A program made the position numbers and the translations under genes. The notes below the pieces were generated by a model. The model saw only the letters and a list, made by a program, of their open reading frames with translations, was not told the origin of the DNA and ran no database searches. Shown here piece after piece: positions 1 through 7,561 of a stretch of DNA of 56,463 bases. Numbering within the stretch: position 1 is the stretch's first letter; the number at the start of each line of letters is the position of its first letter. The DNA is taken from positions 1-56,463 of the forward strand of contig JABINZ010000139.1 in assembly GCA_018698135.1 (NCBI GenBank), written 5' to 3'. This stretch comes from Bacteroidota bacterium. GTDB taxonomy: Bacteria > Bacteroidota > Bacteroidia > CAILMK01 > JAAYUY01.

Positions 1-465
1 ATAAATTTGCGAATATGAAATGGAGAAAGCCCACAAAATACTTAGTGGCAATATCCATTTCCATTTCGAATAAAACAAGGTGGTCAGGTAAACAGCAACC
101 GCAAAATGATTGGTGGCGTGTGAGGATGGAAAGCTAAAGCCGCCTCCACAACCAACTAACAACCTGACATATTCCTTAACAAAAGGATCGTTACAAGGCC
201 GCAACCTTCGAACATGAGGTTTTATTAATTCACTGGACAATTGATCGGCAAGGACAACAACCAAAACTAAAAAGAGAATCATCAACAAACCTTTTCCCTT
301 ATAGTTTATGATCAAAAAGGAAAATAGAAAAGCATATAAAGGAGCCCAAAAATATTTGTTTCTTAATAAAGGACAGAGGAAGTCGAGGAAAGTAGATGTT
401 AAATGACTATTAATTATAACAAATGACTGCAAATCCCAATTCAATAAACTTTCGCTCATATCCAT
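1..465 (-). CDS. PAP2-family membrane phosphatase, 3' end cut by window edge
   Basis: The first 155 codons of a PAP2 superfamily phosphatase are visible; the C terminus lies outside the window. The family removes phosphate from lipids such as undecaprenyl pyrophosphate or phosphatidate on the outer face of the inner membrane. Motif 1 (K-x6-R-P) is seen at K82 to P90 and motif 2 as PSSH at 113-116, the family's PSGH with Ser for Gly. Hydrophobic segments lie at about 41-53, 58-73 and 122-150. Motif 3, with the second catalytic His, would be outside the window. ATG at 465 is chosen; a second in-frame ATG lies at 459. The gene diverges from glmM. An undecaprenyl-PP phosphatase role would fit the cell-wall genes nearby, but that is inference. 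Confidence 0.85.
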   Translation of the reverse strand, partial: MDMSESLLNWDLQSFVIINSHLTSTFLDFLCPLLRNKYFWAPLYAFLFSFLIINYKGKGLLMILFLVLVVVLADQLSSELIKPHVRRLRPCNDPFVKEYVRLLVGCGGGFSFPSSHATNHFAVAVYLTTLFYSKWKWILPLSILWAFSISYSQIY

Positions 466-475
466 CAATTAAAAA

Positions 476-483
476 CAAACCTA
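476..483 (-). promoter_or_regulatory. Candidate -7 box for the PAP2 phosphatase gene
   Basis: On the minus strand this reads TAGGTTTG, an exact match to the Bacteroidota -7 consensus TAnnTTTG, 10 bp upstream of the ATG at 465. No convincing -33 TTG is seen at the expected distance, so this rests on one box only. The rest of 484-664 holds no gene that I can support. Confidence 0.35.
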
Positions 484-664
484 CATAATTTTTTTATAAT
501 TAATTTTATATGATTATCCATATTTCCAGAACTAACCTTATAAGAATAAAAAATTGTGTTTTTCATGACGAAAATAAAGCAATTATAATATTTAATTCAA
601 GGGCATTGAGAATAGATTAATATACTCATGCCAATATTTAATTCAGTAAAGAATTTAAATTCGG

Positions 665-672
665 TATATTTG
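665..672 (+). promoter_or_regulatory. Candidate -7 box for glmM
   Basis: TATATTTG matches TAnnTTTG and sits 21 bp upstream of the ATG at 694. It supports that start over an upstream in-frame ATG at 628, which would lie ahead of this promoter. No clear -33 box is seen. Confidence 0.45.
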
Positions 673-693
673 CCGTCCAAAAAAAGTATAGAA

Positions 694-2076
694 ATGACGT
701 TAATAACTTCGATATCAGGAATACGCGGAACGATTGGAGGTTTAGTGGGCCAAGGCTTAACACCTGATGATATTGTAAAATTCACAGCTGCTTATGGCAA
801 CTGGGTTTTGAGCAATAAGCAAAATCGAAAAATTATTATTGGACGTGACGCACGCATTTCTGGAGAAATAGTTTCTGGCATTGTTACAAATACCTTATTG
901 GCTATGGGTATTGATGTGGTAGATTTAGGTTTATCAACCACTCCTACTGTTGAAATAGCAGTTCCTGCGGAACATGCTGGCGGAGGAATAATTATTACAG
1001 CAAGCCACAACCCAAAACAATGGAATGCGCTTAAACTCCTTAATCATAAGGGAGAATTTATTTCTGATGAAGTAGGAAAAGAAATCCTATTGAATGCAGA
1101 TAATGCCGTTTATGAGTATGCACAAGTTGAAGAATTGGGAACCTATTCTCAAGACGACAGCTATATACAAAAGCATATTGATTTAATTTTAGCACTTCCA
1201 TTAGTAGATATAGATGCCATTAAAAAAGCTGATTTTTCGGTGGTCATTGATTGCGTTAATTCAACAGGAGGGATTTCAATACCTCAACTGCTAAAAGCTT
1301 TAGGCGTTGAAAAAGTTCATGAGTTATATTGTACACCTGATGGTAAATTTCCTCACAATCCAGAACCTTTACCTGAGAATTTATCTCTTTTGGCCAGTGA
1401 AGTAAAAATAAAGAATGCCGATTTAGGCATTGTTGTCGACCCTGATGTCGATCGATTGGCATTTGTAAAGGATGATGGTGAGTTTTTTGGGGAAGAATAC
1501 ACATTGGTTGCCATAGCAGATTATATTCTTCAAAACAATAAAGGAACAACAGTTTCCAATCTTTCTTCTACACGAGCATTAAAAGATGTAACAGAGAAAT
1601 ATGGTTGCAGCTATTTTCCAGCAGCAGTTGGAGAGGTAAATGTTGTTAAAAAGATGAAAGATGAGAAAGCCATTATTGGTGGTGAAGGAAATGGAGGAGT
1701 TATTTTTCCTGAATTACATTATGGACGAGATGCCTTGGTTGGAATTGCTTTGTTTTTAACCTATTTGGCAAAAACTGGAAAAAGTGCCAGCCAGTTAAGA
1801 GCACAATATCCAAATTATTATATTTCAAAAAATAAAATTGAACTAAAAGAAAATACAGATCTGGATTTCATATTATCAGAAATTCAAAAAAAATACAAGA
1901 ACTATCCTGTTACGACCATTGATGGAGTAAAAATTGAATTCGATAATGATTGGGTTCATTTACGCAGATCAAATACAGAACCTATTATCCGTATTTATTC
2001 TGAAAGCAAATCGCAAACAACATCTGAAAATCTTGCCAGGAAATTAATGTCTGATATTAAAGAATTACTGCAATAA
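694..2076 (+). CDS. glmM: Phosphoglucosamine mutase (alpha-D-phosphohexomutase family)
   Basis: Predicted to convert glucosamine-6-phosphate to glucosamine-1-phosphate, feeding UDP-GlcNAc for peptidoglycan and lipid A. The 460-residue protein has all four family signatures: the phosphoserine loop TASHNP with Ser104, the Mg-binding loop DPDVDR at 249-254, the sugar loop GGEGNGG from 329, and the phosphate-binding RRSNTEP at 424-430. ATG at 694 is chosen because the protein then begins MTLITSISGIRGT, as Bacteroidota homologues do, and because a promoter-like box lies just upstream; an ATG at 628 would add 22 unconserved residues. Some phosphomannomutase/phosphoglucomutase enzymes share these motifs, so substrate preference is inferred from the family. 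Confidence 0.85.
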   Translation: MTLITSISGIRGTIGGLVGQGLTPDDIVKFTAAYGNWVLSNKQNRKIIIGRDARISGEIVSGIVTNTLLAMGIDVVDLGLSTTPTVEIAVPAEHAGGGIIITASHNPKQWNALKLLNHKGEFISDEVGKEILLNADNAVYEYAQVEELGTYSQDDSYIQKHIDLILALPLVDIDAIKKADFSVVIDCVNSTGGISIPQLLKALGVEKVHELYCTPDGKFPHNPEPLPENLSLLASEVKIKNADLGIVVDPDVDRLAFVKDDGEFFGEEYTLVAIADYILQNNKGTTVSNLSSTRALKDVTEKYGCSYFPAAVGEVNVVKKMKDEKAIIGGEGNGGVIFPELHYGRDALVGIALFLTYLAKTGKSASQLRAQYPNYYISKNKIELKENTDLDFILSEIQKKYKNYPVTTIDGVKIEFDNDWVHLRRSNTEPIIRIYSESKSQTTSENLARKLMSDIKELLQ

Positions 2077-2172
2077 GTCTACATATATTTAAAAAAATTA
2101 ACACCCGTGCAAATTGCATTCTATAGACTCATATTCAACAACAAATTATCATTTTTTCTATAGAAATATTCC

Positions 2173-2180
2173 TAAATTTG
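2173..2180 (+). promoter_or_regulatory. Candidate -7 box for tRNA-Leu and probably tig
   Basis: TAAATTTG matches TAnnTTTG exactly and ends 10 bp before the mature tRNA, so transcription would start almost at the tRNA 5' end. The 2077-2190 gap shows no clear terminator hairpin for glmM. Confidence 0.5.
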
Positions 2181-2190
2181 CACCCATTTT

Positions 2191-2272
2191 GCGGATGTGG
2201 CGGAATTGGTAGACGCGCTAGATTTAGGATCTAGTGCCGCGAGGCGTGGGGGTTCGAGTCCCCCCTTCCGCA
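2191..2272 (+). tRNA. tRNA-Leu (anticodon UAG)
   Basis: A class II tRNA cloverleaf can be folded by eye: acceptor GCGGATG with CTTCCGC (one T-T mismatch at the sixth pair), anticodon stem CTAGA/TCTAG around loop TTTAGGA giving anticodon TAG, a long variable arm with a GCC/GGC stem, and T arm GGGGG-TTCGAGT-CCCCC. The 3' CCA is not encoded. tig starts 35 bp downstream with no terminator between, so the two may share a transcript. Confidence 0.95.
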
Positions 2273-2307
2273 CTTTTTCATGATTATAAAATCTAAAAAC
2301 GATCGTA

Positions 2308-3687
2308 GTGGAAATTAAATTGATTAAAGAGGAAAAAAGTTTTGATGCTGTTTTATCAGTCAATCTATCAATTCAAGACTTTGAAGAAGAGGCGAACACA
2401 AAATTAAAAGCTGAAAAACAAAAATTAAATCTTCCTGGTTTTCGTAAAGGGATGGTTCCTAATAGTGTAGCAAAAAAATATTTATGGGAACATGTGGTGA
2501 AAGATGCATTAGAAGCCAAGTTGGAAGACACCATTAATAGCTATTTTGATGATAATAAAATCGAAATTATAAAGCCCGCCTTACCTATCGCACCCGACAA
2601 TCCTATTGATCTAAAGAATGACACTGAGTTTGAGTTCAAATATGATATCGGATTAGTAGATGAAATAATTATTGAAGAAGAAAAATTATTCAAGAAGTTG
2701 AATTCTCTTGACATTAAAATTGAGGATAAAGATCTCGATAAAGAAATTGATAAAATTCAGTTTACGTATGGAGAAAACAAACAACCAGAACAAATTGATG
2801 ATGTAAATGATTACAGAGTTTTCTTGGAAATCACTGAATTAGGTGAAGATAATGAAGCTTTGGAAGATGGAATCAGTCAGAAAGTAGCCAAAAATATTGA
2901 AGAATTAAATCCCAAACTAAAAGAAGCAGTACTGGGTAAAAAGAAGGATGATCTGGTAAAAGTCAATTTACATGAAATCTTCACGGATAAAGATGAAATG
3001 GCTACCTTCCTTAATATTGAGAAGCTAACTGCTGAAGATGCAAATCCTGATTTTAATGTAAAAATCATGTCAATTAGTCATCATATTAAAGCTGAAATCA
3101 ATGAGGATTTATTTGATAAAGCAACAGCTGGCAAGGCTAAAACACTGGAAGAGTTTAGAGCTCATGTTGAAGAAATGTTAATGGCAAACTACGTTAAGAG
3201 TAGTGAAAACATGCTTTTTGATGACATTACCCAAGTAATGATTGACAAAGTTAAGCTGGATATGCCTGTTAAATTTCTGGACAGATTGTTTGACGAAGAA
3301 TTTAAAGACAAGAAAAAAGATCTTTCGGCAGAAGACTTGCAGAAAGAAAGAGCAGAATTTGGTAAGAAAATAAAATGGTCACTCATTACAAAAAACATTT
3401 CTGAGAAAAACAAAATCGAAATAAATGAACAGGAAATTGTTCAAGAGGCCTACTTATTTATCAATAGTTACTTTATGCAATACGGAATGACCGGTATTAC
3501 AGATGATCAGATGCAAAATTATTTGACAGATTATCTGAAAAACCAAAATAACGTAATGTATATGAAAGAAAGAGTAATGGTTAACAAAGTGCTTGAGAAA
3601 CTCAAAGCTGACAATGAGTTTAAAGCAAAACAAGTAACCATCGAGGAGTTTAAGAAAATTCACGAAGAAAAACATCAACATGACTGA
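2308..3687 (+). CDS. tig: Trigger factor (ribosome-associated chaperone)
   Basis: Binds nascent chains at the ribosome exit tunnel. The ribosome-docking signature GFRKG is at 44-48 in the N-terminal domain; the alpha-helical C-terminal chaperone domain covers roughly 260-440. The middle region (about 150-250) is where the FKBP-type prolyl isomerase domain sits in Escherichia coli trigger factor, but the usual FKBP core is hard to recognise here, so isomerase activity is doubtful. The start is GTG at 2308: an in-frame stop at 2287-2289 excludes any upstream ATG, and MEIKLIKEE is a typical beginning. The last 8 bp overlap clpP, which suggests translational coupling in tig-clpP-clpX. Confidence 0.93.
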   Translation: MEIKLIKEEKSFDAVLSVNLSIQDFEEEANTKLKAEKQKLNLPGFRKGMVPNSVAKKYLWEHVVKDALEAKLEDTINSYFDDNKIEIIKPALPIAPDNPIDLKNDTEFEFKYDIGLVDEIIIEEEKLFKKLNSLDIKIEDKDLDKEIDKIQFTYGENKQPEQIDDVNDYRVFLEITELGEDNEALEDGISQKVAKNIEELNPKLKEAVLGKKKDDLVKVNLHEIFTDKDEMATFLNIEKLTAEDANPDFNVKIMSISHHIKAEINEDLFDKATAGKAKTLEEFRAHVEEMLMANYVKSSENMLFDDITQVMIDKVKLDMPVKFLDRLFDEEFKDKKKDLSAEDLQKERAEFGKKIKWSLITKNISEKNKIEINEQEIVQEAYLFINSYFMQYGMTGITDDQMQNYLTDYLKNQNNVMYMKERVMVNKVLEKLKADNEFKAKQVTIEEFKKIHEEKHQHD

Positions 3688-4360
3688 TTATAAAAAAGAG
3701 TTTGATAATTACGCTATAAAACATGCTGGAATAAGTGGAAGTACACTTGATCAGTTTCACAAAGTAAATAGCTATATTACACCAAATATCATTGAAGAAC
3801 GTCCATTAAACATTGTTACTATGGATGTATTTTCACGATTAATGATGGATAGAATTATCTTTTTAGGTGTTCCTATTTATGATGATGTTGCAAACATTAT
3901 CCAGGCACAACTTCTTTTTCTGGAATCAATTGATCCAAAGCGCGATATTCAAATATACATCAATAGCCCTGGGGGTTCTGTGTATGCTGGCTTGGGTATT
4001 TATGATACCATGCAGTATATCAATCCAGAGATTGCTACTATATGCACGGGTATGGCCGCATCAATGGCAGCCATATTATTGAGTTCAGGTGCAAAAGACA
4101 AACGTTTTGCCTTAAAGCATTCCAGAGTTATGATTCATCAACCCATGGGAGGAGTTCAAGGACAGGCAACAGATATTGAAATAACAGCCCGAGAGATTCT
4201 TAAATTGAAAGACGAGCTATATCAAATTTTGTCTTTACACACCGGTCAGGATGTAAAGAAAGTTGAAGGTGATGCTGATAGAGATTTCTGGATGAAATCG
4301 GAAGAAGCAAAGACTTATGGTATGATCGATGAAATTCTCACAAAGAGTCAAGGAAAGTAA
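3680..4360 (+). CDS. clpP: ATP-dependent Clp protease proteolytic subunit
   Basis: Serine protease subunit that forms the double-heptamer chamber of ClpXP. The full catalytic triad can be read: Ser128 in GMAASMAA, His153 in MIHQP and Asp202 in RDFWM. The N-terminal stretch of about 30 residues before the conserved core is longer than in mature E. coli ClpP and may be removed as a propeptide. It overlaps tig by 8 bp and is followed after 5 bp by clpX, so chaperone, protease and unfoldase are probably made together. Confidence 0.97.
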   Translation: MTDYKKEFDNYAIKHAGISGSTLDQFHKVNSYITPNIIEERPLNIVTMDVFSRLMMDRIIFLGVPIYDDVANIIQAQLLFLESIDPKRDIQIYINSPGGSVYAGLGIYDTMQYINPEIATICTGMAASMAAILLSSGAKDKRFALKHSRVMIHQPMGGVQGQATDIEITAREILKLKDELYQILSLHTGQDVKKVEGDADRDFWMKSEEAKTYGMIDEILTKSQGK

Positions 4361-4365
4361 TAAGA

Positions 4366-5580
4366 ATGGCTGATCAATGTTCCTTTTGTGGAAGAGTCCG
4401 AAATGATGTTAACATCCTTATTAAAGGAAAAGAAGGTCATATTTGCAATTTTTGTGCTGGCGAGGCAGATAAAATTGCTAAAACCGAAATTGGCAGAAAC
4501 CAACAAAGAGATTTTTCCAAAAACATCCCAAAACCAAAGGAAATTACAGAATTTTTGGATCAGTATGTCATTGGTCAGGATCATGCAAAGAAAGTTATTT
4601 CCGTAGCTGTTTACAATCATTTTAAAAGGTTGCAAAACAATTTCTCAGAAGATGAGATAGAAATTGATAAGTCAAATATAATTTTAGTAGGTAGTACGGG
4701 AACAGGTAAAACGTTATTGGCACAAACAATTGCCAAAATGCTAGATGTTCCTTTTTGTATTGCCGATGCTACTATAATTACCGAAGCTGGTTATGTTGGT
4801 GAAGATGTTGAAGCAATTCTAACACGTTTGCTGGAATCTGCTGATTACAATCCTAAAGCAGCCGAAACGGGCATCGTATACATAGACGAATTAGACAAAA
4901 TAGCTCGTAAGAGTGACAATCCTTCAATTACCCGCGATGTATCAGGAGAGGGTGTTCAGCAAGCTTTGTTGAAATTATTGGAAGGTCATGTTATCAATGT
5001 CCCTCCTAAAGGAGGACGTAAACATCCTGAGCAGGAGTTTGTTAAAATCAACACCAAGAACATACTTTTCATTTGTGGTGGTGCTTTCGATGGTCTTGAG
5101 CGCATTATTTTGGATCGTATTAACAAGCAAAGTATAGGATTCAAATCAGTTGTTAAAGAAAAGAACAACTTTGACAATCCATTTCGCTATACCACGCCTC
5201 ATGATTTAAGGCGTTTTGGCTTAATACCTGAACTCATTGGGCGACTTCCTGTTGTAACATATTTGAACCCATTGGATGAAGAGGCATTGTTTAAAATTCT
5301 TACCGAGCCAAAGAATGCTTTAACAAAGCAGTATCATAAGTTATTTGCACTGGAAGATGTTAAGTTTTCAATCAATCAGAATGCATTGGAATATATTGCA
5401 AAAACGGCTATTGACATGAAAACAGGTGCCAGAAGTCTACGATCATTATGTGAGCACATCATGCTTGATGCAATGTATGAACTTCCATCAGATTCCACTA
5501 AGAAAGAATTCAAAGTGAATTTGAATTACGTAAAAAAGAAATTGGATGAGTTAAAACTTGTTCAATCAAACGAAGCCTGA
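4366..5580 (+). CDS. clpX: ATP-dependent unfoldase ClpX
   Basis: AAA+ unfoldase that recognises substrates and feeds them to ClpP. Visible features in order: the N-terminal zinc-binding domain with Cys5, Cys8, Cys27 and Cys30; Walker A GSTGTGKT at 109-116; pore loop GYVGE at 142-146; Walker B VYIDELDK at 171-178; the IGF tripeptide in the ClpP-docking loop (KQSIGFKS); and the sensor-2 region GARSLR near the C terminus. Length (404 aa) is normal. Its last 19 bp overlap the 3' end of the convergent murI gene, and no terminator hairpin is seen there. Confidence 0.98.
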   Translation: MADQCSFCGRVRNDVNILIKGKEGHICNFCAGEADKIAKTEIGRNQQRDFSKNIPKPKEITEFLDQYVIGQDHAKKVISVAVYNHFKRLQNNFSEDEIEIDKSNIILVGSTGTGKTLLAQTIAKMLDVPFCIADATIITEAGYVGEDVEAILTRLLESADYNPKAAETGIVYIDELDKIARKSDNPSITRDVSGEGVQQALLKLLEGHVINVPPKGGRKHPEQEFVKINTKNILFICGGAFDGLERIILDRINKQSIGFKSVVKEKNNFDNPFRYTTPHDLRRFGLIPELIGRLPVVTYLNPLDEEALFKILTEPKNALTKQYHKLFALEDVKFSINQNALEYIAKTAIDMKTGARSLRSLCEHIMLDAMYELPSDSTKKEFKVNLNYVKKKLDELKLVQSNEA

Positions 5581-6392
5581 TCAAAATCCCAAATCGGAAA
5601 TTCTTTTAATGGAACTTGTTCCTTAAAGAAGATTTTTGTCGTTTCCTGAAAAGAGCTGGTATAATCTGAAACATAGAAATTATGCTCAACAGCGCTACCT
5701 GATTCATTCATGATATCGTATTTTGTCAAGATACTTTTAACTTCTTGAGCGACAATATCCGTACTATCTAACACTTCTACCTTACCTTTATAGTAAGCGT
5801 TAATTTCTTTTTTAATCAAAGGATAATGCGTGCAGCCTAAAATCAGACTATCAACATCACGAATAGTTTTTCGCGATAAATAGTCATTAATAACAGCCTT
5901 GCTTATATTATTATTAAAAAAGCCCTCTTCTATCATTTGTGCTAAAAGAGGAGTAGCCATACTCGATACTTCAATTGTAGAATCTAACTCCTTGATTTTT
6001 TTTGGATATGCCCTCGAAGAAATAGTTCGTTTTGTTCCGATTATCCCAATAGATTGTGATTGAATTTTGTGCACTGCATACTGAACAACCGGATCAATTA
6101 CATTCATGATAATACTACGATCACCGTATTTTTTATTAACTGCCGTATAAGCGACAGAAGATGCCGTATTGCACGCAATAACCACCACTTTACAAGAACG
6201 TTTAAGCAGTAACTCAACTATTTTGTCAGAATAATGTTTTACTGCTTTTGCAGATTTATTTCCATATGGTAGGTGAGCTGTATCGCCAAAAAAAATAATC
6301 TCTTCATTTGGCAAGAGCTTTGAGATGGAATGTGCTATGGTCAAGCCACCTATTCCAGAATCAAATATTCCAATTGGCTTATTCGAAGGCAC
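5562..6392 (-). CDS. murI: Glutamate racemase
   Basis: Makes D-glutamate for peptidoglycan. Both catalytic cysteines are present: Cys74 in VIACNTA and Cys187 in LGCTHYP, with the N-terminal FDSGIGG motif at 10-16. Length (276 aa) is normal. The start is a GTG at 6392; no in-frame ATG precedes the conserved N terminus. It is the last gene of the envelope operon, 5 bp after an ompH-like gene, and its 3' end overlaps clpX by 19 bp on the other strand. Confidence 0.95.
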   Translation of the reverse strand: MPSNKPIGIFDSGIGGLTIAHSISKLLPNEEIIFFGDTAHLPYGNKSAKAVKHYSDKIVELLLKRSCKVVVIACNTASSVAYTAVNKKYGDRSIIMNVIDPVVQYAVHKIQSQSIGIIGTKRTISSRAYPKKIKELDSTIEVSSMATPLLAQMIEEGFFNNNISKAVINDYLSRKTIRDVDSLILGCTHYPLIKKEINAYYKGKVEVLDSTDIVAQEVKSILTKYDIMNESGSAVEHNFYVSDYTSSFQETTKIFFKEQVPLKEFPIWDFDQASFD

Positions 6393-6397
6393 AGATA

Positions 6398-6913
6398 CTA
6401 TTTATTTTCAAGACCGAGTTTCTTCTTAACAAAAGAAGTAACATTATCAGAATCTTTGGAAAACAATACGGATCCTCCAGATGTGTCAAGAATATAATCG
6501 TAATTTTTCTCTTTAGCTACTTCTTCTACTGCAGCTTTAACTTTATCCAAAATTGGTTGCAATAGCGCTTTTTCTTTTTCGGACAATTCATTTGTTGCTT
6601 CTTCCTGGAATACTTTAATTCGCTCTTCTAATTGCATAATCTCAGTTTCCTTATCTTTCTTAACAGCATTGGTCCAATTTGGTGCCTTTTGCTCGTAATC
6701 AGCAATTTTCAATCGATACTCATTAACCAAAACATCCACCTGCGCTTCCAGTTCTTTTTGATATACCATTAAACTTTGTTTTGCAGTTTCGACCTCAGGA
6801 AGTGTTGCAAGCAGCTGTGACGTATTAATATGTCCAATTTTAATATTTTGGGCACTAACACCTATACTAAATAAAATGAGCATTACTGCAATTACATTCT
6901 TAATGGCTTTCAT
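6398..6913 (-). CDS. OmpH/Skp-family periplasmic chaperone, copy 1
   Basis: Skp-like chaperones hold unfolded outer-membrane proteins in the periplasm before delivery to BamA. The 171-residue protein has a signal peptide (MKAIKNVIAVMLILF then VSAQ, cleavage near 22) and a long charged helical middle with an EKEKALLQP turn, typical of the tentacle helices of OmpH. The start at 6913 is chosen because an upstream in-frame ATG at 6943 falls inside a promoter-like box (6941-6948) and would mask the signal peptide. It lies between a second ompH-like gene and murI, as in many Bacteroidota. Confidence 0.88.
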   Translation of the reverse strand: MKAIKNVIAVMLILFSIGVSAQNIKIGHINTSQLLATLPEVETAKQSLMVYQKELEAQVDVLVNEYRLKIADYEQKAPNWTNAVKKDKETEIMQLEERIKVFQEEATNELSEKEKALLQPILDKVKAAVEEVAKEKNYDYILDTSGGSVLFSKDSDNVTSFVKKKLGLENK

Positions 6914-6940
6914 ATTTTGATTTTTATTTTTTTGAAAAGG

Positions 6941-6948
6941 CAAAAATA
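6941..6948 (-). promoter_or_regulatory. Candidate internal -7 box ahead of ompH copy 1
   Basis: Minus-strand TATTTTTG matches TAnnTTTG, 27 bp upstream of the ATG at 6913. It could give ompH copy 1 and murI extra transcription inside the bamA operon. No -33 TTG is seen at the right distance. Confidence 0.35.
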
Positions 6949-6975
6949 GGACTTATTATGAGAAATTTATATAGT

Positions 6976-7509
6976 TTATTTCTCGATATTTTCAATCCCA
7001 AGAATTTCCAGAACCTCATCACTTCGATCATACTTCGCATTAACAAAAAGCATTGTTACTGCACCAGATTTGTCGAAAACGAAATCAATTCCTTCGTTTT
7101 GAGCAAGTTTTTGAATAGCATCAAATACCTTATCTTGGATAGGTTTAATTAATTCTTTTCTCTTTTTAAATAAATCACCCTCTTTACCAAATTTGGCTTC
7201 CTTTAATTTATTTAATTCATCCTCTTTCTTTAAGATTTCGTTCTCACGCTTTTTTCTTATTTCGTCTGGGAGCAAAACTTGTTCAGCTTGATAGGCATTA
7301 TAAAGATTGTCCACTTCCTGAACTTTAACACGAATTTCAGCTTTCCAATTTTCAGCTAATTCATCTAACTGCTTTTGGGCTGATTTATATTCTGGTATTT
7401 TATCCAGTATATATTCTGTATCCACATAGGAAAAACTTTGTGCAAAAGAAATGTTTGATGTAAAGAGAGCTAATAATAAAATGGAGGTTGTAATTTTGAG
7501 TGACTTCAT
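6976..7509 (-). CDS. OmpH/Skp-family periplasmic chaperone, copy 2
   Basis: Second Skp-like chaperone, 177 residues, with signal peptide MKSLKITTSILLLALF ending ISFAQ, followed by a Lys/Glu-rich coiled-coil (about 60-130). It shares the pattern of copy 1 (start GYVDT/GHINT-like strand, helical tentacles, final strand ending near a C-terminal Ile/Leu) but the two are clearly diverged. Extending the frame upstream to 7689 runs into bamA and lacks support; the ATG at 7509 begins the signal peptide. It lies 52 bp after bamA. Confidence 0.88.
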   Translation of the reverse strand: MKSLKITTSILLLALFTSNISFAQSFSYVDTEYILDKIPEYKSAQKQLDELAENWKAEIRVKVQEVDNLYNAYQAEQVLLPDEIRKKRENEILKKEDELNKLKEAKFGKEGDLFKKRKELIKPIQDKVFDAIQKLAQNEGIDFVFDKSGAVTMLFVNAKYDRSDEVLEILGIENIEK

Positions 7510-7561
7510 GATTGTGTTATTTTTATTTACTAAAAGTACATAAAAAGTGCCAAAGCAAAAT

